Both the position numbers and the translations under genes were made by a program. Of a stretch of 59,064 bases of DNA, positions 34,305 through 43,967 are shown in pieces (the first letter of the stretch is position 1; each line of letters begins with the position of its first letter). Location of the stretch: the NCBI RefSeq assembly GCF_000710915.1, contig NZ_BAUA01000080.1, positions 1 to 59,064 on the forward strand, in the 5' to 3' direction. The notes under the pieces are model-generated. The model made no database searches, was not told the origin of the DNA, and saw nothing but the letters and a program-made list of their open reading frames with translations. This DNA is from Nocardia brasiliensis IFM 10847. Its GTDB lineage: Bacteria; Actinomycetota; Actinomycetes; Mycobacteriales; Mycobacteriaceae.

Positions 34305-34418
34305 ATGGCGAAACATCGCCGAGCAAAGAGCAAGGCCCCGGTCGATTACGGCATCGTATTTGCAACAGCTGCCGTGATCGCCGGGGCGCTCGTGCTGGTC
34401 CGCTGGTTGAGGGGCTAG
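34305..34418 (+). CDS. 37-residue single-helix membrane peptide
   Basis: A small gene with a very strong ribosome site, AAGGAGG at 34289-34295, nine bases before its ATG. The product has a basic start (MAKHRRAKSKAP), one membrane helix (IVFATAAVIAGALVLV) and a basic end (RWLRG), so it would sit in the inner membrane. No family is recognised. A short GC stem (CCCACC/GGTGGG at 34424-34436) follows the stop. The strong site and codon pattern support it as real. Confidence 0.62.
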   Translation: MAKHRRAKSKAPVDYGIVFATAAVIAGALVLVRWLRG

Positions 34419-34646
34419 ATGAACCCACCAGGTGGGCGTCGGGTGCAACCGGCGTCCACCGCCCAGCATCACTTGCGTGACAACCGCAACTGTACACCCA
34501 CGCGGGCATATTTTTGCGAGGAATTCGACGACCACCTGCGCTGATGGCGCTTCGGCCCACGCAGACTATGCGCGGTGGTCGCTCGGTATGGACGCGGGCC
34601 TGGTGACGGCCCAGCACAGCGCGGGCACCCGGGCTGAGAGGCAAAA

Positions 34647-34686
34647 GAAGCCGGTGCGGATCGAGAAGCTGACCCACACCGGTTTC
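34647..34686 (-). terminator. Intrinsic terminator of the acyl-CoA dehydrogenase operon
   Basis: Read on the minus strand: GAAACCGGTG, 20 loop bases, CACCGGCTTC, then TTTTG. The stem has nine of ten pairs and is followed by a T run, 15 bases after the stop of the dehydrogenase gene at 34701. Confidence 0.7.
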
Positions 34687-34700
34687 CATTGTCTGCCTTA

Positions 34701-35930
34701 CTACTTCAGCTCAGCACTCGTCTTGCCGAGGATGCGGCGGGCGACGATGAGCTGCTGGATCTGCTGGGTGCCTTCGAAGATGTCGAGGATCTTCGAGTCA
34801 CGGCCCCACTTCTCCAGCAGGGTGCGCTGCGAGTAGCCGATGGCGCCCGCGAGTTCGACGGCCTTGAGCGAGACGTCGGTGCCGGTGCGGCCGGCCTTGG
34901 CCTTGGACATCGAGGCCTCGAGCGAGTTCGGCTTCTTGTTGTCGGCCATCCACGCGGCGCGCAGCGACAGCAGGTAGGCGGACTCGTAATCGGCTTCCAT
35001 GCGCAGGAATTCGGCGGCCGCCGCGTGCTGGTTGTTCGGCGGGGTGTCGTAGGAGATCTCGACACCGGCGTCGGTCAGGATGGCCCGCAGCTCCTCGAGT
35101 GCGGCACGGGCGACGCCGACCGCCATCGCGGCGACCATCGGCCGGGTGTTGTCGAAGGTCTGCATGACCCCGGCAAAACCCTTCTCCACGTTGACTTCCG
35201 GGCTGCCGAGGATGTTGTCCTTCGGAATCCGGCAGTCCTGCAGCAGCAGTACCGCGGTGTCGGAGGCCTTGATGCCGAGCTTGTGCTCGAGCCGGGCCAC
35301 CGAGAGACCGGGAGCGTCGCGCGGCACCACGAACGACTTGATCGCCGCACGGCCGAGGCTGCGGTCGACCGACGCCCACACCACGATGTGGGTGGAGCGC
35401 TGGCCCGCGGTCACGAAGATCTTCTCGCCGTTGAGCACCCACTCGTCGCCGTCGAGCACGGCGGTGGTGGTGACGGCGGCGGAGTCGGAACCGAACGACG
35501 GCTCGGTGATCGCCATGGAGGCCCACACCTTGCCGAAACGCTTCAGCTGCTCGTCGGTGGCGACGGCCGCGATGGCCGCGTTGCCCAGACCCTGGTAGGG
35601 GATCGAGAGCATCAGGCCGACGTCACCCCAGGAGGTCTCCAGGGCATTCAGCAGCGCGGACATGTTGCCGCCGTTGCTGTTTCCGAGCAGCTCGGTGGCG
35701 TGTCCGTTGGTTTCGCTGTCGTCTTCACGGCCGCCGGCCGCGCCGCCGATCTTCTGTGTGCCGGAGTCGGCGAGGCCTTCGACCATGGCGGCCATGGTGT
35801 CCAGCTCGACCGGGTACTCGTGCTCGGCGAGGTCGTACTTGCGCGAGATCGGGCGGAAGATCTCGGTCGCGACCTGATGGGCCTGGTTGGCGCTGGCCCG
35901 CAGCTTCTTGGGGAGTTCGAGGTTGATCAT
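34701..35930 (-). CDS. Acyl-CoA dehydrogenase (FadE), catalytic Glu present
   Basis: A 409-residue flavoprotein. The middle domain has MAITEPSFGSDSAAVTTTA (FAD/substrate binding) and GEKIFVTAGQRSTHIVV; the last domain has GRTGTDVSLKAVELAGAIGYS and the end motif DIFEGTQQIQQLIVARRIL with the catalytic Glu. It introduces the alpha-beta double bond in acyl-CoA during beta-oxidation and passes electrons to ETF. AGGAG lies before the ATG. It follows a second FadE gene by 33 bases; paired FadE genes in actinobacteria often encode mixed alpha2beta2 enzymes, which is plausible here. Confidence 0.9.
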   Translation of the reverse strand: MINLELPKKLRASANQAHQVATEIFRPISRKYDLAEHEYPVELDTMAAMVEGLADSGTQKIGGAAGGREDDSETNGHATELLGNSNGGNMSALLNALETSWGDVGLMLSIPYQGLGNAAIAAVATDEQLKRFGKVWASMAITEPSFGSDSAAVTTTAVLDGDEWVLNGEKIFVTAGQRSTHIVVWASVDRSLGRAAIKSFVVPRDAPGLSVARLEHKLGIKASDTAVLLLQDCRIPKDNILGSPEVNVEKGFAGVMQTFDNTRPMVAAMAVGVARAALEELRAILTDAGVEISYDTPPNNQHAAAAEFLRMEADYESAYLLSLRAAWMADNKKPNSLEASMSKAKAGRTGTDVSLKAVELAGAIGYSQRTLLEKWGRDSKILDIFEGTQQIQQLIVARRILGKTSAELK

Positions 35931-35963
35931 TGTTGAGGTCTCCTGAAGTAAGGAACGGGCCGA

Positions 35964-37352
35964 CTAGATGAGCACGACACCTTCGGCGACGCCGATGGCC
36001 CGCAGATCGCGGTACCAGCGCTCGACCGGGTGTTCCTTGGTGAAGCCGTGACCGCCGAGCAGTTGCACGCCGTCGAGGCCGATCTGCATGCCCTTGTCCG
36101 TGGCCAGCTTTCGGGCCAGCGAGGCCTCACGGCCGAAGGAGAGTCCTTGTTCGGCGCGGGAGGCGCCACGCAGGGTGACCAGCCGCAGCCCGTCGAGCTC
36201 GATCGCGATGTTGGCGACCATGAAGGCGACCGCCTGCCGGTTCGAGATCGGCTCGCCGAACGCTTCGCGCTCGTTCACGTAGGGAATCACGTAGTCCAGC
36301 ACGGCCTGTCCGGTGCCGACGGCGAGCGAGGCCCAGCCGAGGCGGGCCAGCCGGACCGCGTCGGCGTAGTCCTCGGCACGCTGCTTGGCGTCGCCGTCAC
36401 CGAGGATCGCGTCGGTGCCGACCGCGACGTTGTCGAGCAGCAGGCGGCCGAGCCCGGCCGCGCGCAGGCCCATGCTCGGATCGGCCTCGACCACCAGCCC
36501 GGGCGCGTCCGAGGGGACGATGAAAAGCGCAGGGCGGCCGTCGAGTTCGGCGGCGATCAGGAACAGTTCGGCGTCCGCGGCCGCGGGCACCAGGCTCTTC
36601 ACGCCGGAGATCCGGTAACCACTGGGGGAGCGAACAGCCTTGGTCTGCAACGCGAACGGATCGAACAGCGCGCGCGGCTCGCTGATCACGACGGAAGCCT
36701 GCGGCACGTTCTCGCCGGTGAAGGCGGGCAGATAGGTCTTCTGCTGGGCGTCGGTACCCCACTGGGAGAGGGCGACCGCGACACCGCTCGGCGCGAGGAT
36801 GGGCAGCGCCAGGCCCATGTCGCCGTGCGCAAGCGCCTCGGCCACAAGGGAATTGGTGACCGCACCGCGCTCGGAGGCGGCGCCTTCGAGCTCCTCGGGC
36901 ACGTTGATCAGGGTGATGCCCAGTTCGGCGGCGCGTTCGAGCAGATCGCGCGGCGCCTTGGCGGCCGCGTCGGCCTCGTAGGCGGCCGGGCGCAGGATCT
37001 CGGCGGCGAATTCCTTCACCGTCTCGGTGATCATCTGCTGCTCGTCGGTCGGCGTGAGGTCGAAGAAGTCCTTGTTCTTCGTCTCGTTGGGCGCGAGCCG
37101 CTTCGGCTGGCCGTTACCGGTGACCTTGGCGAAGGCGCGGGTCGCGGCGCCGAGGGTGCGGAAGCCGGTCTTGGTGCCCTCGTAGGTGACTCGCTCGATC
37201 GGCTTGCGCAGGTTGTACTTCTCGGCGAGTTCCGACCCGGTGAGGGTCGTCATCACCCGCATAGCCGCGCCCATCCAGTCCCGTTTGGGGTGGTTCAGGC
37301 CGACCGCGGACGTGTCTGGACGTCGCTTCGTTGCGCTGTCTCGAGTGCTCAT
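35964..37352 (-). CDS. Acyl-CoA dehydrogenase (FadE), partner subunit with long N-terminus
   Basis: A 462-residue acyl-CoA dehydrogenase-fold protein with about 80 extra N-terminal residues (TLTGSELAEKYNLRKPIERV, then FRTLGAATRAFAKVTG). The domain starts at FFDLTPTDEQQMITETVKEF. The FAD-binding part is degenerate: VVISEPRALFDPFALQTKAV replaces the usual TEPxxGSD. The end motif reads IGVAEGVVL instead of IYEGT, with Glu kept. This weak cofactor site suggests it works as one half of a mixed FadE complex with the downstream gene. Three start codons lie in a row (37358, 37355, 37352); the last is given. Tandem palindromes upstream indicate repressor control. Confidence 0.85.
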   Translation of the reverse strand: MSTRDSATKRRPDTSAVGLNHPKRDWMGAAMRVMTTLTGSELAEKYNLRKPIERVTYEGTKTGFRTLGAATRAFAKVTGNGQPKRLAPNETKNKDFFDLTPTDEQQMITETVKEFAAEILRPAAYEADAAAKAPRDLLERAAELGITLINVPEELEGAASERGAVTNSLVAEALAHGDMGLALPILAPSGVAVALSQWGTDAQQKTYLPAFTGENVPQASVVISEPRALFDPFALQTKAVRSPSGYRISGVKSLVPAAADAELFLIAAELDGRPALFIVPSDAPGLVVEADPSMGLRAAGLGRLLLDNVAVGTDAILGDGDAKQRAEDYADAVRLARLGWASLAVGTGQAVLDYVIPYVNEREAFGEPISNRQAVAFMVANIAIELDGLRLVTLRGASRAEQGLSFGREASLARKLATDKGMQIGLDGVQLLGGHGFTKEHPVERWYRDLRAIGVAEGVVLI

Positions 37353-37400
37353 CATCACCTGTTTTCTCGGGTGGGTGGGGGTGAGGTCTTGTCCCAGCTA

Positions 37401-37439
37401 TCTTACTCCTGAGTAAGACTATCTTACTCCCCAGTAAGA
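37401..37439. promoter_or_regulatory. Two tandem palindromic operators upstream of the FadE pair
   Basis: TCTTACTCCTGAGTAAGA (37401-37418) and TCTTACTCCCCAGTAAGA (37422-37439) are two copies of one imperfect palindrome, 21 bases centre to centre, i.e. two helix turns. The form is typical of TetR-family fatty-acid regulators. They lie 49 bases upstream of the FadE start and 117 before the divergent glycosyltransferase gene. The regulator gene itself is not adjacent. Confidence 0.8.
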
Positions 37440-37555
37440 ACCGCGTCGAGGTGCAGCATACGCCGCTGTGAACGGCTCGGCAGCGCGACCGCCGGCCGCG
37501 GTGCGCGGCGCCCGGACCGTCCGCGCGACGGCGGCGTTTGTGCCACGCTGAACGG

Positions 37556-39028
37556 GTGCCCATCGTTGCGGCGTGCTTTGCCGTTGTTCTTGTCACACTG
37601 GCCTCGCGTTACGGGTATCACCGGGACGAGTTGTATTTCCTGGCGGCCGGTCGGCATCTTTCCTGGGGGTACCCGGATCAGCCCCCGTTGACTCCGCTGG
37701 TGGCCGAGCTGATGGCGGCAATCGATCCTGATTCGTTACTCCTGCTGCGGCTGCCCGGCGTGCTCGCGGCAACCCTCGTGGTGGTCTGTGCCGGACTGCT
37801 CGCCCGGGAGTTCGGCGGCGGCCGCGGCGCGCAGGCGCTGGCCGCCGCCGCGGTCGCGAGCGCGGCCCTGCTGATGGGCGCCGGGCATATGCTCAGCACC
37901 GCGGTGTTCGATCTGGCCGTGTGGTCGGTGCTGTCGGTGCTGGTACTGAAACTCGTGGGCCGAGATGGCGTCGAACCGACGGCCCGGCGAAAATCATTGT
38001 GGTTCAACGGTCCACGGCTTTGGATCGTGATCGGCGTAGTCGTGGGCGTCGGTTTGCAGAACAAGCTGCTGCTGATCTTTCCGCTCGCCGCGCTGGTAGT
38101 CTCGTTGCTCCTGCTCGGACCGCGAAAGATATTCGCCACCAAGTACTTTCCGATCGCGGTCGGGATCGCCGTGCTGATCTGGCTGCCCTATCTGGTGTGG
38201 CAGGCGCGCAACGGCTGGCCGCAATGGGAGCTGGGCCGCGCGATCGCGGGCGGGTCCTCCGGCACCTCGGACTCCCCGATCATGTTCGTGCTCTTGCAAT
38301 TCGGGCTGATGGGCCCGGTGTTGGTGCCGCTGTGGATCTTCGGGTTGTGGCGGCTGGCCAGGGACCACCGCTATCGCGCGTTCGCCGCCACCTACGGCCT
38401 GCTCTTCGTGCTGTTCCTGCTGATCGGCGGCAAAGCCTATTACCTGGGCGCGATGTATCCGATCCTGCTCGCGGCCGGTGCCGTCCCGCTCGCGGCGTGG
38501 CTGGGGGAGCGCAAGATCGGCTGGGCCGCGGTGGGTTTCGGTGTCGCGGTCAACGCGGCGCTCTGTGCGGTGCTGTTCCTGCCGGTGCTGCCCGTCTCGA
38601 TGCTGAAGGACACGCCGGTCCTCGCGGTCAACTACGACGCGGGCGAGACGATCGGCTGGCCGGAGTTCGTCCGCCAGGTCGGCGGGGTGCGCGCGGGCAT
38701 GGGCGACGATGTCGCCGTGCTCACGGCCAACTACGGCGAAGCAGGCGCGATCGAACGCTTCGGCGCCCCGTACCACATGCCCGTGCCGCATTCCGGCCAC
38801 AACTCGTACTGGTGGTGGGGGCCGCCACGCGACGGCACCGCCGAATACCTCACCGTCGGCATCGAGCGCGACCGCCTCGCCGAGATCTTCGCCGATATCC
38901 AACCCGCGGGCCGGATCGACAACGGACTCGGCATCGACAACGACGAGCAGGGCGAACCGCTGTTCATCTGCCGCAACCCGCGCGCGCCGTGGTCCGAACT
39001 CTGGGCTCGGGCCAAGCACCTGGGCTGA
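37556..39028 (+). CDS. GT39-type integral membrane glycosyltransferase (ArnT/PMT-like)
   Basis: A 490-residue protein with about 10-12 membrane helices. The first loop has the GT39/ArnT pattern YHRDELYFLAAGRHLSWGY, with the acidic DE pair expected to be catalytic, followed by PDQPPLTPLVAEL. Such enzymes transfer a sugar from a polyprenyl-phosphate donor on the outer side of the membrane; the acceptor is unknown. A soluble C-terminal part of about 130 residues starts near LAVNYDAGETIGWPEF. GTG 37556 is taken as start because CACGCT lies six bases before it; a longer in-frame reading begins at 37538. Confidence 0.85.
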   Translation: MPIVAACFAVVLVTLASRYGYHRDELYFLAAGRHLSWGYPDQPPLTPLVAELMAAIDPDSLLLLRLPGVLAATLVVVCAGLLAREFGGGRGAQALAAAAVASAALLMGAGHMLSTAVFDLAVWSVLSVLVLKLVGRDGVEPTARRKSLWFNGPRLWIVIGVVVGVGLQNKLLLIFPLAALVVSLLLLGPRKIFATKYFPIAVGIAVLIWLPYLVWQARNGWPQWELGRAIAGGSSGTSDSPIMFVLLQFGLMGPVLVPLWIFGLWRLARDHRYRAFAATYGLLFVLFLLIGGKAYYLGAMYPILLAAGAVPLAAWLGERKIGWAAVGFGVAVNAALCAVLFLPVLPVSMLKDTPVLAVNYDAGETIGWPEFVRQVGGVRAGMGDDVAVLTANYGEAGAIERFGAPYHMPVPHSGHNSYWWWGPPRDGTAEYLTVGIERDRLAEIFADIQPAGRIDNGLGIDNDEQGEPLFICRNPRAPWSELWARAKHLG

Positions 39029-39047
39029 CCCGTCGGGCGGGTCAGCC
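39023..39047. terminator. Bidirectional stem-loop terminator
   Basis: GGCTGACCCG (39023-39032) and CGGGTCAGCC (39038-39047) pair perfectly around TCGGG. The stem includes the glycosyltransferase stop codon and lies between convergent genes. Confidence 0.85.
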
Positions 39048-39058
39048 GTGCCGGTACC

Positions 39059-39820
39059 TCAAAGACTGTGCCGAACCAGGAAGTCCTCGACGGTTTTGCG
39101 CCACTGCTCGGGCTGTTCGGCCATGAGAACGTGACCGGCCGCGATCTCGGTGTACTCGGCTCCCGGAATGGTGTCGGCGAGGAAACGAGAATTCGACGGG
39201 TCGACCAAGAGGTCCTCGGTCGCGTTGACGACCAAGGCCGGCACCTCGAGCCGCGGCAGATCCAGTGTGGTGTCGACTCGTTGGACCAGGTCGGCTTGCT
39301 GCCGGGTGCCGCCCGGGATGGTGGTGGCGCCGACGCGGACGGCTTCGTCGACCGCGTCCGCGGACAAATCGTTCAAGAAGGCCGCGCTGAACGCCATCGA
39401 AAGCGTCAGCCGGGAGAAGGTAGTGGTGTCCCCGCGATCGAGCAGGTCCTGCCAGAGTTGGACGGCCAGGCGAGCCCGGTTGTCGGCCTTGGCGAACCCG
39501 GCGGCCAGGATCAGGCCACGCACCCGGTCGGGGTGCCGCGCCGCGGCCCGCACGGCCACCGTGCTGCCGAGCGAGTAGCCCAGCACGGTGAACGTTTCCA
39601 CGCCGCCCTCGACCGCGGCTTCGACGAGCGCGTCCGCCAAACCGTCGAGGTCGAGTCGCACGTCCGCGCCCGGGTAGTCGGGGGCGACCACGGTGTGCGT
39701 CGCGGCCAGCGCCGGGATCAGGGTGCCGAAGTTGGTGTCGATGGTGCCGCCCGCGCCGTGCGCGAGGACGAGGCCGGGGCCGGAACCGGTGACGGTGGTC
39801 TGCAAGGGAATTGCTGTCAT
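39059..39820 (-). CDS. Alpha/beta hydrolase
   Basis: A 253-residue hydrolase with a standard triad: nucleophile in VLGYSLGSTVAV (GYSLG), acid in NATEDLLVDP and His in AAGHVLMAEQP; oxyanion region LVLAHGAGGTIDTNF. Substrate unknown. ATG 39820 is preceded by TAACTT seven bases upstream, so the mRNA is probably leaderless. It is divergent from a MerR regulator, with an inverted repeat between them, so it is probably that regulator's target. Confidence 0.87.
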   Translation of the reverse strand: MTAIPLQTTVTGSGPGLVLAHGAGGTIDTNFGTLIPALAATHTVVAPDYPGADVRLDLDGLADALVEAAVEGGVETFTVLGYSLGSTVAVRAAARHPDRVRGLILAAGFAKADNRARLAVQLWQDLLDRGDTTTFSRLTLSMAFSAAFLNDLSADAVDEAVRVGATTIPGGTRQQADLVQRVDTTLDLPRLEVPALVVNATEDLLVDPSNSRFLADTIPGAEYTEIAAGHVLMAEQPEQWRKTVEDFLVRHSL

Positions 39821-39837
39821 GCCGGCCAAGTTAGGAA

Positions 39838-39853
39838 TTCACATGAGTGTGAA
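39838..39853. promoter_or_regulatory. Inverted repeat in the MerR/hydrolase promoter
   Basis: TTCACA and TGTGAA flank TGAG, a perfect 16-base dyad. It sits just upstream of the -10 box of the hydrolase gene, the usual place for a MerR-family operator. Confidence 0.65.
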
Positions 39854-39879
39854 GGCAAGCAGGCGGTGAGGGAGGTCAT

Positions 39880-40260
39880 ATGTTGATCGGAGAATTGGCC
39901 CGCCGCACGGGAGTGAGCACCCGCCTGCTCCGGTATTACGAAGAGCAGGGGCTGCTGGAGCCGCAGCGTGACGCACTCGGCTACCGGTCTTATACCGAAG
40001 ACGCGCCGGAACAGGTCGGGTACCTCAGGCAGATGTTGGCGGCAGGACTGTCGACCGAGGACATCCGCGGGTTGCTGCCGTGCGCCATGGATCGTGGGGA
40101 CGGGCGGTGGATTCAAGCCTGCGACAAATCCCTGCACATCGTGGCGAGCAGGCACAGCGAACTGGACAGCAGGATCGCCGAACTCGAACGGCAGCGGGAA
40201 CTACTGGTGCGCACGCGGGCCACGATCCGCGACGCGCAACCCGTCACGCAGGTCTCCTGA
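39880..40260 (+). CDS. MerR-family transcriptional regulator
   Basis: A 126-residue regulator. The N-terminal winged helix begins LIGELARRTGVSTRLLRYYEEQGLL, the hallmark of MerR, followed by GYRSYTEDAPEQVGYLRQML and a C-terminal dimer helix (LDSRIAELERQRELLVRTR). Three Cys-poor middle residues (LLPCAMDRGDGRWIQACDKS) might contact a ligand, but this is not a metal-binding CueR/ZntR loop. GGAGG at 39871-39875 precedes the ATG. Divergent from an alpha/beta hydrolase. Confidence 0.9.
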   Translation: MLIGELARRTGVSTRLLRYYEEQGLLEPQRDALGYRSYTEDAPEQVGYLRQMLAAGLSTEDIRGLLPCAMDRGDGRWIQACDKSLHIVASRHSELDSRIAELERQRELLVRTRATIRDAQPVTQVS

Positions 40261-40280
40261 GTTCACCCTGGTCTTCTGAA

Positions 40281-40336
40281 CGCCACAGCGACAGCGAGCC
40301 GGCCCGGGATGTTCCCCGGACCGGCTCGCGGTGGCG
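40281..40336. terminator. Long bidirectional terminator between merR and ftsX
   Basis: CGCCAC ... GTGGCG form the outer pair (40281-40286, 40331-40336), and GCGAGCCGG (40294-40302) pairs with CCGGCTCGC (40321-40329). The inner loop adds more G-C pairs. It separates the convergent MerR and FtsX genes. Confidence 0.8.
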
Positions 40337-40343
40337 TTCTGCG

Positions 40344-41248
40344 CTACTCCCGCACGTAGTAGCGCAGCGTTCCGTACGCGGTCAACGCCGCGAAGATGAC
40401 ACCCACCGGCGCGATCACCAGCGCGACCATCGCGATGTCGTCGCCGGTGATCCGCGGAAACACCTTGCTGGAGAACAGATCGCCGAGCGCCCGGTCGATC
40501 ACCAGCGGCCGCGCGATGAGCAGACCGAGCACCGCGACCACCGATCCGGCGAGCGCCGCGACCACCGCCTCCAGCAGGAACGGCAGCTGGGTGTACCAGC
40601 GCGTCGCGCCGACCAACCGCATGATGCCGACCTCGGTGCGGCGGGTGAAGGCCGCGATCTGCACCATGTTCGCGATCAGCAGCAGCGCCGCCAGCGCCTG
40701 TAGCACCGCGAGGCCGAAGGCCGCGTTGCGCAACCCGTCGAACAGGCTGACCAGGCGATCCACGATGTCCTTGTCATTGCGCACCAATCCGACACCGGGC
40801 CGCTCATAGAACTTCTCGTAGATCTGCGGATACAGTTCCGCGTTCTTCATCTTCACCCGCAGCGACGCGGGCAGCGGCGTCTCGCTGACGTATTTGGCCA
40901 GCTCGGGCTGGTCCTTGAACGTCTTCTCCTTGGCTTCGCGCACGGCGTCGTCGCGGCTGAGGTACTGGACCGATTCCACGTCCTTGGTCGCCTTCAGGTC
41001 CGCCATCAGCGTCTTGCACGGATCCCGCGAGCAGTCCGGGTCGTTGGCCGAGACGTCCTCGGTGAGGTACAGCCGCACCTCGAGCCGATCCAGGAAGTAC
41101 TGCTCGGTCTTGTCGGCGATCCGCACCGCGAGCAGACCGCCGCCGAGCATGGTCAACGAGACCGCGACGGTCAGGATCATCGCGATCGTCATGGTGACGT
41201 TGCGGCGCAGGCCCGCGAAGACCTCGCTGAACAGGAAACTCGCGCGCA

Positions 41249-41249
<1 letters not shown>
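40344..41249 (-). CDS. ftsX: Cell division protein FtsX
   Basis: A 301-residue FtsX. Four membrane helices: one after the cytoplasmic start (MRASFLFSEVFAGLRRN), three in the C-terminal half. The outer loop between helices 1 and 2 (residues 45-170) holds two cysteines in DCSRDPCKT that could form a disulfide; this loop activates peptidoglycan hydrolases (RipC in mycobacteria). RRTEVGIMRLVGAT is the coupling segment contacting FtsE. Its ATG shares one base with the ftsE stop. Confidence 0.95.
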
Positions 41250-41938
<689 letters not shown>

Positions 41939-42184
41939 ATCAGCCCCCTGACGGGGTGTCGCAGACCCGCTCGTCCAGGCGGCTTTTGCCTTGTCTGGCA
42001 GGGCATTTCGCTCCAATCGTGGCACTGCTCTACATCGGTGCCCAGCGGTCGGCCCCGGCTGGGCTTCGTGCGGTGGCGCGCTACCGGCCGAATTCCAGCT
42101 AACCAGGGGTAACCCGCGCCAGCGATCCTAGCGCTTGCCGCGGCCGGTCCACGGGAGCACGGACGCACCTGTCCGATCCGGTCG

Positions 42185-42436
42185 CTATCGGTTCGGCGAG
42201 TCGCGCCGGGGGCCGAGCTGGCCGCGTCCGGTGCAGCCGCGTCCCGCCGCCGCGCCGAACTCGGCGGCCTCTCGGGTCAGCTCCTGGAACACCCGCAGGC
42301 CCTCGCCGATCTTTCCGGCCGCCTGCTCCAATTGCTCGGGCGGGAGCCGCTTGCCGAACGCTGCCGCGTCGAGCAGCTGGTCACGGACCTGTTCGAGATT
42401 CCACGTCGCCCATTCCCGGCGCGAAGGTTGTGACAT
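42185..42436 (-). CDS. Small conserved hypothetical protein
   Basis: An 83-residue soluble protein of helical character (WATWNLEQVRDQLLDAAAFG, LPPEQLEQAAGKIGEGLRVF) with a basic tail. No domain recognised. ATG 42436 has TATCGT six bases upstream, giving a probable leaderless mRNA. It stands alone between ftsE and the carotenoid oxygenase gene on the same strand. The 245 bases between it and ftsE hold no gene and should carry the ftsE promoter. Confidence 0.6.
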   Translation of the reverse strand: MSQPSRREWATWNLEQVRDQLLDAAAFGKRLPPEQLEQAAGKIGEGLRVFQELTREAAEFGAAAGRGCTGRGQLGPRRDSPNR

Positions 42437-42500
42437 GGGCCGACGATACCTCGAGTCGAACTCACGTTCGATATGAGCGGCTGGGCGTCCAGCCAGGGCG

Positions 42501-43940
42501 TCAGGTGTTCGGTCCGGGCTGGGCGACGCGGTGGGTGAACGTGCCGTGGAAACCCCACGGAATGTGATGGTCGAGCCAGGCGGCGGCCAGCGGTCCGCGC
42601 TCGAGATCGCGGGCGTCCAGAATCAGCAATTGGGAGCGGTTCTCGGTGAGTTCGTGATTGAGGGCGAGCAGCCACCCGTCGTCTTCGGCGGCGTCGCGGG
42701 CGCGGGGGACGAACAGGGGCTCACCGACCGAACTCGCGCCCAGTTCGCAGCTGCGCACCGCGCCGGTGTGGTGGTCGATCTTGACGATGGAGTCGAACAG
42801 TCCGGCGGGGCCGCCCGCGCCGGCGAGGTAGGTGTATCGGTGTTCGCTGGTGCCGCGCCGCCAGTCGTACTGCGGGAATTCGCCGGAGCGGTCGGTGAGT
42901 TGACGTTCGATGACCCGGCCGCTCTTGGTGATTCGGTACTGCATCAGCCTGGAGTCCGGAAACTGTGGTCGCCCGCCGTCGGCTCGGTTGACCATCCCGG
43001 TCATCCGGCGGAACTCGTCCCACTCGGTGTCCAGCCGCACCAGCTCGAGCACGACGTCGTCGCCGTCGTCGTAGGCGTTGGTGAGGTGTACATGAAGCAG
43101 CGCTTCGTGCTCTACGACCCGCGTCCTGCCGCCGTCCTTCGGGACGAGCAGAAAGCGAGTTCCTTTGGCGCGCTTGAAGTCGAGTGCCTCGATGAACGAG
43201 TGGGTGGCCAGCGCGATCTTCGGGATGTTCGGCAGAATCGGGTCGAGCGCGAACACCAGATACCTTGCGGTGAGCGCGAAGTCGTGATTCCAGGGCAGGT
43301 CGAGCATCGGGACGGTCGCGAGCCGGTGTAGCCGCCCGCTCCGGTCGACACGGTAGGTGCGGATGCGCGGGGTGGGCAGGATGTCCAAGCCGAAGTTGTA
43401 CATCTCGCCGGTGGACGGATCCCACTTCGGGTGCGCGGAGAACGCACCCAGAAAGCCGAGTCTGCCGTCGAAATCCGTGGTGCCCGACGTGTCCAGCGTG
43501 TCGGGGTCGATCCGGTGCGGGTTGCCGAGTTCCCACAGCGCGAGCAGCCCGCCGTCATAGTTGACGACATTGGTGTTCGCTACGTTCGCCGGGAGCCGGC
43601 CGATGTTTGTCAGTGGGCCGCCCGGAATCTGCCCGCCCACCCCGCGATAGCGGATCCGATCCGACCGTTGCCCGTGCTCGAAATGCCTGGTGCGGACGTA
43701 ACGGTTGCGGAAGCGCACCGTCGACCCGTCGAGCACGAACTGCGAAATCATCCCGTCGCCGTCGAACACGTTGTGCAGCAACGAACGTCCGACCTGGTGC
43801 TTACCCGGCCCGATCCGATACAGCGTGCCCCGCAGCTGCTCCGGCAGCCGTCCGTCGATCCGGACGGCGTGGTAGTCGAGTTCGTCGAGCAGCGGCGCGG
43901 TGACCTGGCGGTAGGCGGGGCCAGTGGGCACGGTGGTCAT
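42501..43940 (-). CDS. Carotenoid cleavage oxygenase
   Basis: A 479-residue seven-blade propeller enzyme of the RPE65/CCO family. All four iron-binding histidines are in recognisable settings: SAHPKWDPSTGEMYNFG, LPWNHDFALT, ALLHVHLTN and WGFHGTFTHR near the end. It would split a double bond of a carotenoid, apocarotenoid or stilbene-like compound with O2. No signal peptide. ATG with GGGAGA upstream. Divergent from a TetR gene with an inverted repeat between them. It interrupts the prfB-ftsE region compared with mycobacteria. Confidence 0.92.
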   Translation of the reverse strand: MTTVPTGPAYRQVTAPLLDELDYHAVRIDGRLPEQLRGTLYRIGPGKHQVGRSLLHNVFDGDGMISQFVLDGSTVRFRNRYVRTRHFEHGQRSDRIRYRGVGGQIPGGPLTNIGRLPANVANTNVVNYDGGLLALWELGNPHRIDPDTLDTSGTTDFDGRLGFLGAFSAHPKWDPSTGEMYNFGLDILPTPRIRTYRVDRSGRLHRLATVPMLDLPWNHDFALTARYLVFALDPILPNIPKIALATHSFIEALDFKRAKGTRFLLVPKDGGRTRVVEHEALLHVHLTNAYDDGDDVVLELVRLDTEWDEFRRMTGMVNRADGGRPQFPDSRLMQYRITKSGRVIERQLTDRSGEFPQYDWRRGTSEHRYTYLAGAGGPAGLFDSIVKIDHHTGAVRSCELGASSVGEPLFVPRARDAAEDDGWLLALNHELTENRSQLLILDARDLERGPLAAAWLDHHIPWGFHGTFTHRVAQPGPNT

Positions 43941-43967
43941 CTGGATTCTCCCTTGAATCGCAAATCT

